DNA of 38,912 bases from Bifidobacteriaceae bacterium (GTDB taxonomy: Bacteria > Actinomycetota > Actinomycetes > Actinomycetales > Bifidobacteriaceae), in NCBI GenBank assembly GCA_029227215.1, contig JAQXZM010000073.1, forward strand, positions 1 through 38,912, written 5' to 3'. The notes under the pieces are model-generated. The model did not search any database. It was given only the letters and a program-made list of their open reading frames with translations, and had not been told where the DNA came from. Shown in pieces: positions 15,214 through 21,866 of the stretch; positions within the stretch are counted from its first letter, which is position 1, and the number at the start of each line of letters is the position of its first letter. Both the position numbers and the translations under genes were made by a program.

Positions 15214-16316
15214 CGCTTGAGCGCCCCCTCGATCGCCAGGTACGCGAGCCACAGCAGCGCCACGGCGGCAAGCAGCAACGCCGGGGTGTCGCGTCGGTCG
15301 GCGCGCCGGTCCGTCTCTTCGCTTTCCTTGCTGCGCGAATCGATGTCGCGCACCAGGTTGTCCACCGCGTCATCCGACGTGGCGGCCTCGTACACGCCGC
15401 CGCGCGTCTGGATGAGGTTCTGCATGTCCTGCGCCTCGCTCGAATACACCATGCTCGGGTCGCCCGCATACAGCGCGTCCACGGCGATGCCGGACTGGTG
15501 CGCCAGGTCGAGGCCCTGCTGGAGCGTGTAGATCTCGGTGCCGGCGACCATGTTGTCGGTGGCGAGCAGGATCATGCCGCTGCGCTCGGCGGTGGAGGAG
15601 GCGGAATTCGACTTCTCGCGGTCCGCGTTGAGCGTGAACTCCGGCAGCATCGTGGCGCAGCTGACCAGGCCGTCGCCGATGAGCGACGACGAGTCCGTCA
15701 CGTTCTCGGTGCCGTCGAGCCAGGCGAGCAGGTTGTTGTAATCCTGGTCGCTCATCGCGTTGAGGTTCGCCTGCGACGTGACGTTCTGCAACAGGCCGCT
15801 CGCGTAGCTCAATTGGTCCTTGACGAGCGAGTAGTCGTCGGTCAGGGGAAACACGGTGCGCGACGTGGAGTTGAAGATGCTCAGGCCGATGCGCTCGCCG
15901 CTGAAATGCTCGACGAGGCTCTGGTACGTCGCCAATATTTGTGCGTCGTACGGCAGCGTGGAGGCGGAGACGTCGAGGCACAGCACGATGTCGCGCCGCG
16001 CGGCGTCCGTGTTGTCGCGGTTGATGGCGCTGGGGCGCGCGGCAAGCCCCGCGGCGAGGATGCCGCAGATGGCGAGCAGCGCCACCGCGGCCTTGTTGCC
16101 GTGGATCCAGCGGCGGTAGCGTTTGTCGACGAGCGTGCCCGACATGTCGTCTTCGAGCGTCCACACCGGCGGCATGGCGGCGCCCGGCTTCCAGCGGCTG
16201 CGCTTGGAACGGCCGCGCGCCACCGACCATGCGATGACGAGCACGAGGAGGACGAGCACGCCGGCGAGCGGCCAGCGGAATGTGAAACCGGTGAACGAAT
16301 CGGCGAGGGAGCCCAT
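15210..16316 (-). CDS. vWA-domain membrane protein (BatA-like), first copy
   Basis: 368 aa. Two membrane helices (about 14-34 and 76-94) flank a basic, cytoplasmic segment, then a vWA domain with a canonical metal site DIVLCLDVSAST (Asp115, Ser117, Ser119) and IGLSIFNS. A C-terminal helix (PALLLAAVALLWLAYLAIEG) returns to the membrane. It is the partner of the vWA protein encoded immediately downstream; pairs of such proteins are usual in MoxR clusters. Its ATG overlaps the stop of the preceding gene by one base (TGATG) and its stop overlaps the next ATG (ATGA). Confidence 0.92.
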   Translation of the reverse strand: MGSLADSFTGFTFRWPLAGVLVLLVLVIAWSVARGRSKRSRWKPGAAMPPVWTLEDDMSGTLVDKRYRRWIHGNKAAVALLAICGILAAGLAARPSAINRDNTDAARRDIVLCLDVSASTLPYDAQILATYQSLVEHFSGERIGLSIFNSTSRTVFPLTDDYSLVKDQLSYASGLLQNVTSQANLNAMSDQDYNNLLAWLDGTENVTDSSSLIGDGLVSCATMLPEFTLNADREKSNSASSTAERSGMILLATDNMVAGTEIYTLQQGLDLAHQSGIAVDALYAGDPSMVYSSEAQDMQNLIQTRGGVYEAATSDDAVDNLVRDIDSRSKESEETDRRADRRDTPALLLAAVALLWLAYLAIEGALKR

Positions 16317-16873
16317 CAGCGCCACCTTTCGATCAGCGAATCCACCCAGTCGCACGCCTGGTCGACCGTCGCCGCCGCGGCATGGGAATCCGTGGCGGGG
16401 TCGGCGAACTCCGGCGGGTAGAGCGCGGCGATCGTCTGCCGCAGCGCCTGCACGCCGTCCTTGCAATGCGCCGGCCATGCGGCGCGGCGCAGGTCGGCGA
16501 GCGTGCTTCCCGTCAGGTCACTGCCCGTCTGCTGGGTGGAGACGTTCTGGGTGACCATGCGCATCGAGGCGTAGTCGCGGCTCAGCTTCGCCAGGCGCAG
16601 GTACGCCTCGTCATCGTCGATCGTGCCGTCATGATAATCCTGGGCGATCTTCCTGACGCGCTCATGCCAGGAGCGGGCGTCGGAATCGACGCTGTGCTTG
16701 GCGCTCACCGCCACGGGCACGGCCTGCGCCGCCTTGGGCGCCTTGGGAAAGAACGTCAGGTAGACCACGAACGCCGCGATGGCGAGCAGGATGAACCCGG
16801 CGATGGCGAACGGCGCCGCGGGCACCTGGCCCACGGGCGTCTCGTCGAACTGGTAGGCGTACAGCATGCTCAT
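16316..16873 (-). CDS. Small membrane protein of MoxR operon
   Basis: 185 aa. One membrane helix (about 19-43, PFAIAGFILLAIAAFVVYLT) follows a short N-terminus; the remaining 140 residues are soluble and helical (SWHERVRKIAQDYHDGTIDDDEAYLRLAKL, cut here as two helices) with conserved-looking Trp and Cys near the end (DQACDWVDSLIERW). It occupies the position of DUF4381-like proteins between DUF58 and the vWA genes. The function is unknown; scaffolding of the vWA proteins is an inference. The ATG at 16873 overlaps the DUF58 stop (ATGA) and follows GAGGAG; an ATG two codons later is possible. Confidence 0.8.
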   Translation of the reverse strand: MSMLYAYQFDETPVGQVPAAPFAIAGFILLAIAAFVVYLTFFPKAPKAAQAVPVAVSAKHSVDSDARSWHERVRKIAQDYHDGTIDDDEAYLRLAKLSRDYASMRMVTQNVSTQQTGSDLTGSTLADLRRAAWPAHCKDGVQALRQTIAALYPPEFADPATDSHAAAATVDQACDWVDSLIERWR

Positions 16874-18057
16874 CTCACTCCTCGGGCGGCTGCAGCGGTT
16901 GCGGCGGTCACAGCGGCGGTTGCGGAAGTCGTCGTGCGGCTGCCCGCACGGCTGCCTGCTCGCGGCACTCCGCGTGCCACGTCGCGTTTCCTCATCGTGA
17001 CCGACAGCATGTCGACGAATTCGGAGAACATCGCCTCGCTCGATGTGGCGCTGATGTAGGTGGCGCCGGCGCGTTCCAGCGTGTCGTGCAGCTTCGTGTC
17101 CATGTAGGTGCGGTGCGTCGCCAGCTCGGTCTCGTCCGCCTGGGTGCGCAGGTATGCGGGCACGCGGCGGTCGGTGCGCGCGTCGAACACGCCGATGGGC
17201 GACTGCGCCACCGCGAAGGGATTGAGCGCCTTGACGCACACGGCGGTGACCTGGTGCGTGCGGCGCAGCGTCTTGATGACGGCGGGATTGACCTGCGACC
17301 AGCCGGTCTCGTCGGAGACGATGACGATGAGGCACCGGCGGTCGGGGATGCGCTTGGCGAAGCGCACGAGGTCCTTCATCGAACGCGGCGCGGTGCCGAT
17401 CCGGCGGGAGATGTGGCGCAGCGCGCGGTCGAAATCCACCGGGCGGTTCGCCACCGGGGCCTTCACCGCGCCTTGGGAATTCACCGACACGACCTCCACG
17501 TCATCGCCGCGGCGCATCGACAGCATGGCGAACATGCGCATCGCGTTGAACGCCACGCGGTATTCCTTCTCGCCGGTGGGCGTGATGCCGGTCATCTCGG
17601 AGCCGCCGTCGAGCAGCATCCACACCTTGCTCGTCACGGTACGTTCCTTGTCGACCACCACGGGGCGGCCGCGGCGCGCGGTCGCTTTCCAGTCGATGAA
17701 GCGCGCTTCGTCGCTGGGGTCGTAATAGCGTTCGTCGAGGAACTCGTAGCCGCTGCCGCGCTGCCCGGAGGGGTGCTCGCCCTCCAGCACGCCGAGCGCA
17801 CGGCGCACCGTGGGCAGCGACAGGCGCGAACCCAATGCATTGATGCGGGCGCGCACCGGGTCGTCGTCCAGTCCCAGGCTTGCCTCGAGGCTGGGTTCGC
17901 TCGCCTCGTTGGCAAGCGCAGCGGTGAGCGCGTCCGTGGCAACGGCGGTGCCAGCGGTGCTGGCGGTGCCGCCCGGCTGCCCGTCCGCCTGGCTGCTGGT
18001 CTGACCGCCGGACTGCCCGCCGGTTGTGGCGGAACGTGTGCGTTTGAATCGGATCAC
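16870..18057 (-). CDS. DUF58 domain protein
   Basis: 395 aa. Residues 1-60 are Gly/Ser/Thr/Gln-rich and disordered. The DUF58 core follows with HPSGQRGSGYEFLDERYYDP (95-114) and DEARFIDWKATARRGRPVV (116-134), the hallmark of proteins encoded next to MoxR ATPases. A vWA-like C-terminal half includes KVWMLLDGGSEMTG and CLIVIVSDETGW. DUF58 proteins are partners of MoxR AAA ATPases; the exact job is unproven. The start is GTG at 18057, overlapping the moxR stop (GTGA). The C-terminal 40 residues are Ala/Thr/Arg-rich. Most homologues carry membrane helices before DUF58; none is seen here. Confidence 0.93.
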   Translation of the reverse strand: MIRFKRTRSATTGGQSGGQTSSQADGQPGGTASTAGTAVATDALTAALANEASEPSLEASLGLDDDPVRARINALGSRLSLPTVRRALGVLEGEHPSGQRGSGYEFLDERYYDPSDEARFIDWKATARRGRPVVVDKERTVTSKVWMLLDGGSEMTGITPTGEKEYRVAFNAMRMFAMLSMRRGDDVEVVSVNSQGAVKAPVANRPVDFDRALRHISRRIGTAPRSMKDLVRFAKRIPDRRCLIVIVSDETGWSQVNPAVIKTLRRTHQVTAVCVKALNPFAVAQSPIGVFDARTDRRVPAYLRTQADETELATHRTYMDTKLHDTLERAGATYISATSSEAMFSEFVDMLSVTMRKRDVARGVPRAGSRAGSRTTTSATAAVTAATAAAARGVR

Positions 18058-19415
18058 GGAACAGGAACCGCCTTGATGACGCGGTCGATGACCTCGTCGC
18101 TCGTGATGTCGTCCGCCTGCGCCTCGAACGTGAGCAGCACCCTGTGGCGCAGCACGTCCGGCGCGAAGTCCTTCACGTCCTCGGGCACCACGTAGTCGCG
18201 GTGATTGAGCAGCGCCTGCGCCTGCGCCACGCGAATGAGCGCGATGGAGGCGCGGGGGCTGGCGCCCAGGCGCACGATGTTGCGGATGCCCTGCACGGGG
18301 CGCGGGCCGACGCCGCGGGTGGTGGCGACGATGCCCACCACATACTGCATGATCGACGGCGCCACATGCACGCGGCGCACGTTCTCGCGCAGGTAGGTGA
18401 GGTCGCGCAGGCTGATCGTGGTCTCGGAGCTCTGCGAGTAATCCGGCTGGTCGGTGCGGCGGCGCGCCAGCATGTCGAGCATCTGGCATTCCTGGTCGGG
18501 CGTGGGGTAGGTCATGATGGCCTTCATCATGAAGCGGTCCATCTGCGCCTCGGGCAGCGCGTAAGTTCCCTCCTCGTCGATCGGGTTCTGCGTGGCGATG
18601 ACCATGAACGGCTTGGGCAGCTCGATGCTTTCGCCGCCGATCGTGGTGGCGCCCTCCGCCATGGCCTCGAGCATGGCGGACTGCGTCTTGGCGCTCGAAC
18701 GGTTGATCTCGTCGAGCAGCACGATGTTCGCGTGGATCGGGCCGATCTGCGTGGTCATGCGCTGCGTGGCGAAATCGAACACCTGGGTGCCCACGAGGTC
18801 GGCGGGCATGAGGTCCGGCGTGCACTGGATGCGGTGGAACGTGCCGGAGACCGACGAGGCGAGCAGGCGGGCGGCGGTCGTCTTGGCAAGGCCCGGCACC
18901 GATTCGATGAGGATGTGGCCGCCGGCGAGCATCGTGACGATAAGTGACTCGCGCAGCTGCTGCTGGCCGATGAGGCCATGCGAGAAGCAGGCACGGATCC
19001 GGTTGACGAGTTCGTTGGAGCGGGCGATCGCATCCGCGCTCAGCACATGGCCGGGGGTCGCGTCGCCGGGCGTCACGATGGGGCCGGGTGCCGCGGGATT
19101 GGGGCGCGCGCCCGGCGCTTGCTGAGCGGGGCGCGGGGCGGCAGGTTGCACAGGGGTCTGCACGGTCGGTTGCACGGGTTGGCGCAGCGGTGCGCTCTGC
19201 GCGGCGGGCGCAGGAGCCGGCGCAGGCGCGGATGCCGGTACCAGCGGCTGCGTCCCGGCCTGTGCCGTGGGCTGTGTCGTCGGCTGAGCTGCTGCCGACT
19301 GAGTTGCCGTGCGCTGAGCGGCCGGCTGTGCCGCGGGTGCTCCGGATTGCGTGCCCGGGTTGCCCGGGTTTGGTGCGCCTGCCGGCGTGCCCGGCATTGC
19401 TTGGGGTGCTGTCAT
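18054..19415 (-). CDS. MoxR-family AAA+ ATPase
   Basis: 453 aa. Residues 1-120 are a disordered Pro/Ala/Gln/Thr-rich extension not found in typical MoxR proteins of about 320 aa. The AAA+ core follows: Walker A ESVPGLAKTTAA (171-182), Walker B NIVLLDEINRSS (230-241), sensor 1 MVIATQNPIDEEGTYALPEA (271-290, family hallmark) and the arginine-containing QMDRF. MoxR ATPases act as chaperones that mature or remodel partner complexes, usually with vWA proteins. First gene of a six-gene operon. The ATG at 19415 follows AGGAGAA by 2 nt. Upstream are direct repeats and a leader hairpin that may regulate the operon. Confidence 0.95.
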   Translation of the reverse strand: MTAPQAMPGTPAGAPNPGNPGTQSGAPAAQPAAQRTATQSAAAQPTTQPTAQAGTQPLVPASAPAPAPAPAAQSAPLRQPVQPTVQTPVQPAAPRPAQQAPGARPNPAAPGPIVTPGDATPGHVLSADAIARSNELVNRIRACFSHGLIGQQQLRESLIVTMLAGGHILIESVPGLAKTTAARLLASSVSGTFHRIQCTPDLMPADLVGTQVFDFATQRMTTQIGPIHANIVLLDEINRSSAKTQSAMLEAMAEGATTIGGESIELPKPFMVIATQNPIDEEGTYALPEAQMDRFMMKAIMTYPTPDQECQMLDMLARRRTDQPDYSQSSETTISLRDLTYLRENVRRVHVAPSIMQYVVGIVATTRGVGPRPVQGIRNIVRLGASPRASIALIRVAQAQALLNHRDYVVPEDVKDFAPDVLRHRVLLTFEAQADDITSDEVIDRVIKAVPVP

Positions 19416-19432
19416 GATTCTCCTGTCGGATG

Positions 19433-19452
19433 CCTGCACCGGATGGTGCAGG
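19433..19452 (-). promoter_or_regulatory. Leader hairpin of MoxR operon
   Basis: CCTGCACC and GGTGCAGG form a perfect 8-bp stem with a 4-nt loop, about 18 nt before the moxR start codon and just upstream of its ribosome binding site. There is no T-run, so it is not a terminator; it may affect mRNA stability or translation. Confidence 0.5.
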
Positions 19453-19460
19453 TCTGTGTG

Positions 19461-19497
19461 GACATCGTGTGCCGAAATATCGTGTGAATATCGTGTG
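19461..19497. repeat. Three 11-bp direct repeats upstream of moxR
   Basis: GACATCGTGTG (19461-19471), AATATCGTGTG (19476-19486) and AATATCGTGTG (19487-19497), the last two in tandem, the first two 15 bp apart. They lie 45-85 bp upstream of moxR, where a regulator would bind. No matching promoter boxes could be assigned with confidence. Confidence 0.55.
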
Positions 19498-19645
19498 CCG
19501 ATACCATGTGCGGATATGCGGTGTTTCCCGACTCCCAGTGTAGAGCCTGTTCAGTGCTCAGCCTGTGCCAGATCCCTGTCTGTGTCGCAGCCCTGGCTGT
19601 GTTGCGGTTCCGCCTGTGTCGGCCCCGCGTCGGAATCCTGCCGCC

Positions 19646-20347
19646 TTATGCGCTGGGCAGCGTCCAGTCGACTGGCTGCGCGCCCATCTGCACGAGCGCC
19701 TGGTTGGCGCGGGAGAACGGGTGCGAGCCGAAGAAACCGTACCGTGCCGACATGGGGCTGGGGTGCGGCGACTTGATGATCTGGGCGTTCGTGAGCCGGG
19801 GCTCGAGCGTCTGCGCGTTGCGCCCCCACAGGATGGCGACGAGCGGCTTGGGCGAGCCATCCGGCTGGGTACGGGCGTTGAGCACGTCGATCGCTGCATC
19901 GGTGATCTGCTCCCAGCCCTTGTTGTGATGGGAGTTGGGCTTGCCGACCTCCACTGTGAGGCACCTGTTGAGCAGCATGACGCCGCGCTGCGTCCACGGG
20001 GTCAGGTCCCCGTTCACAGGCATCGGCACGTCCATGTCTTCGACGAGCTCGGCGAAGATGTTCTGCAGGCTGCGCGGCAGCGGGCGCACGTCGGGCGCCA
20101 CCGAGAAGCTCAGCCCCACCGGGTGCCCCGGGGTGGGGTAGGGGTCCTGACCCACGATGAGCACCTTGATGGAGTCGAGCGGGATCGTGAACGCGCGGAA
20201 GATCGCGGCGGACGCCGGCAGGAAGTGCTTGCCCTGCGCCACTTCGCCGCGCAGGAACTGCCCCATCGCGCGGATCTGCGGTTCCATGGGCGCCATTGCG
20301 CGCGCCCAGCCCGGTTCCATGAGTTCATCGAGAGCAGCGAGTTTCAT
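19646..20347 (-). CDS. ung: Uracil-DNA glycosylase, family 1
   Basis: 233 aa. Removes uracil from DNA as the first step of base excision repair. The family-1 active-site motif [20 protein letters not shown] (63-82, with catalytic Asp68) and the C-terminal SPHPSP motif with its catalytic His are present, as are LLNRCLTVE and ILWGRNAQ. Length is normal. The ATG at 20347 follows TGGAG by 3-4 nt and gives the standard N-terminus. Monocistronic, divergent from the LytR_C protein gene. Confidence 0.97.
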   Translation of the reverse strand: MKLAALDELMEPGWARAMAPMEPQIRAMGQFLRGEVAQGKHFLPASAAIFRAFTIPLDSIKVLIVGQDPYPTPGHPVGLSFSVAPDVRPLPRSLQNIFAELVEDMDVPMPVNGDLTPWTQRGVMLLNRCLTVEVGKPNSHHNKGWEQITDAAIDVLNARTQPDGSPKPLVAILWGRNAQTLEPRLTNAQIIKSPHPSPMSARYGFFGSHPFSRANQALVQMGAQPVDWTLPSA

Positions 20348-20523
20348 GCACTCCACTCTACGCGGCAGTGTGGGCGGCAGTGTGGGCGGTTGGCGGAATC
20401 GGGCGATGGTGGAATCTGACAATGGCGGCGACGGCTGGGACGTGCGCGGATGCGTGAGAATTGCGTGAGAATGGTGTCGCGATGATTGGCACCGCAATAA
20501 GAGGTATCGTAAGAGGGTCTCCA

Positions 20524-20554
20524 TTGGTCAATTGGTCAGGGAAACTTGTACACT
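20524..20554 (+). promoter_or_regulatory. Candidate promoter of the LytR_C gene
   Basis: TTGGTC (20524-20529), a 19-bp spacer and TACACT (20549-20554), giving a leader of about 30 nt. TTGGTCAATTGGTCA is also a short direct repeat that could be an operator. The spacer is long, so the -35 call is weak. Between ung and this point are two 12-bp GCGGCAGTGTGG repeats (around 20360-20385). Confidence 0.4.
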
Positions 20555-20591
20555 GACACGTGAGTCACATGTCGGAGGATAACTGATAACC

Positions 20592-21272
20592 ATGGCTGAG
20601 AACGAACACAAGTATCCCGCGGATGAGTTTGACAATCCGCCGAGCGGCCCCATTGGCATGCATCGCGGCAACCGCAGCCTTGCGGTGCGCCTCATCCCGT
20701 ACCTCGTGACCATCGTGGTCGCTGTGCTCCTGGGCCTTCTCGCCTGGGCGTTCTTCTCCGGTGCGTTCAACAGCAGGACGGATACGACCGCCGCTGCATC
20801 CTCCAGCGCCGCGCAGACTTCCTCCGCGTCCGATGCATCCTCGTCGTCCGATGCAACGTCCACGGATGCGTCCGCCGATGCGTCGTCGTCCGATGCAACG
20901 AGCGACACGGCGTCCGCCGATGAATCCTCCACGGACTCGGCGTCGGTTTCCGAATCGCCGTCCGACTCGTCGTCTTCGGCCGATGCGTCGTCGTCCGCAG
21001 CCGCCAACACGGCCGCGCAAATCATCGTCTACAACGGCAGCGGCGTGACCGGCGCCGCCGCATCGAACGCGCAGACGCTGCAGAACGCCGGCTACTCGAA
21101 CGTGACCGCCACGAACCCCACCGACTACAACTCGCTGCCGTCCGCCACCACCGTGTGGTACCGCACCGAGGCCGATCTCGCCACCGCGCAGGATGTCGCC
21201 GCCAAGCTCGGCGTGAGCCAGGTGGTGCAGGCCTCGAACATCAGCTCCGACGTGGCGGTGGTGCTCCGCTAG
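20592..21272 (+). CDS. Membrane-anchored LytR C-terminal-domain protein
   Basis: 226 aa. A short cytoplasmic N-terminus, one membrane helix (about 31-56, RLIPYLVTIVVAVLLGLLAW), a Ser/Ala/Asp-rich linker (60-140) and a LytR_C domain (142-226, IIVYNGSGVTGAAASNAQTL...GVSQVVQASN). The domain (PF13399) accompanies LytR-CpsA-Psr enzymes that attach polymers to peptidoglycan, but here the catalytic LCP domain is absent, so this is a stand-alone cell-envelope accessory protein. GGAGG lies 13 nt before ATG, a rather long spacing. Followed by a strong terminator. Confidence 0.9.
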   Translation: MAENEHKYPADEFDNPPSGPIGMHRGNRSLAVRLIPYLVTIVVAVLLGLLAWAFFSGAFNSRTDTTAAASSSAAQTSSASDASSSSDATSTDASADASSSDATSDTASADESSTDSASVSESPSDSSSSADASSSAAANTAAQIIVYNGSGVTGAAASNAQTLQNAGYSNVTATNPTDYNSLPSATTVWYRTEADLATAQDVAAKLGVSQVVQASNISSDVAVVLR

Positions 21273-21292
21273 TTCGCGGTCGCATACAGCAG

Positions 21293-21329
21293 GGCCCGGC
21301 GGGAATCAGATGGATTCCGCCGGGCCTTT
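21293..21329 (+). terminator. Terminator after the LytR_C gene
   Basis: GGCCCGGCGGGAATC and GATTCCGCCGGGCC form a long GC-rich stem with one bulged base and a 5-nt loop, then TTT. It sits 20 nt after the stop codon. Its strength and symmetry suggest it may also stop the convergent DUF3107 transcript. Confidence 0.85.
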
Positions 21330-21452
21330 GCTATGCGGCGATGCAATCGAAGCGGCGATATGCCGTGCAGCTACCAGCGTGCAGCTGCCAGGGATTTGCT
21401 GTGCAGTGTGCCGTGCGTCGTCCCGCAGCATTGCTGTAGCGGGGTGATCGGC

Positions 21453-21674
21453 TCACATGCCGAAGCCGACGTGGCGCGGCTCCTCCTCGCCCACGATCGC
21501 GTAGCCGATCAGCTTGCCATTGATGAGCACGGTCTCGCCCTTCTCGTCGGTGAACTGCGCGATGGTGCCCTGAGCGGCGGCGTCCTTGAGCGCCGCGGAC
21601 ACGGAGTCCGCGCTGTCTTTCGTGGCGAAACGCACGGGGCGGGCGACGTCCTTGATACCAATTTCCACGTCCAT
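21453..21674 (-). CDS. DUF3107 family protein
   Basis: 73-aa protein matching the actinobacterial DUF3107 family in length and pattern (MDVEIGIKDVARPV start, GETVLINGKLIGYAIVG near the end). Function is not established; in mycobacteria the homologue lies in the neighbourhood of uvrD2 and related genes, as here. The ATG at 21674 is preceded by AAGGAGA at 8 nt; residues coded upstream are not conserved. Confidence 0.9.
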   Translation of the reverse strand: MDVEIGIKDVARPVRFATKDSADSVSAALKDAAAQGTIAQFTDEKGETVLINGKLIGYAIVGEEEPRHVGFGM

Positions 21675-21760
21675 GGTCTGTGTCTCCTTACGATCGTGGT
21701 GCCTGCCGGAAGGCTCCGGTGGCATGGGTCAATGATGACGAAACGATTTCATTGTAAAGG

Positions 21761-21837
21761 CGGCCGTTGTGCAGGGTTGTGCACAACGGCCGGATGCGCT
21801 GAGAGCGAAGAGGCATCGTCGCTCTCAGCGGCGATGC
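21761..21837 (-). promoter_or_regulatory. Stem-loops between APH-like gene and DUF3107
   Basis: A perfect 13-bp inverted repeat (CGGCCGTTGTGCA at 21761-21773, mate at 21780-21792) lies next to two overlapping hairpins: CGCTGAGAGCG/CGCTCTCAGCG (21797-21830) and GCATCGTCGC/GCGGCGATGC (21813-21837). The last two share bases and cannot form together. They are in the 192-bp gap between two minus-strand genes, so they may be a terminator for the upstream gene, a leader for DUF3107, or both. Only CCTTTACAA follows the first stem on the minus strand. Confidence 0.5.
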
Positions 21838-21866
21838 GCGTCAGTCATGTTCATCAGTCATGCGCG

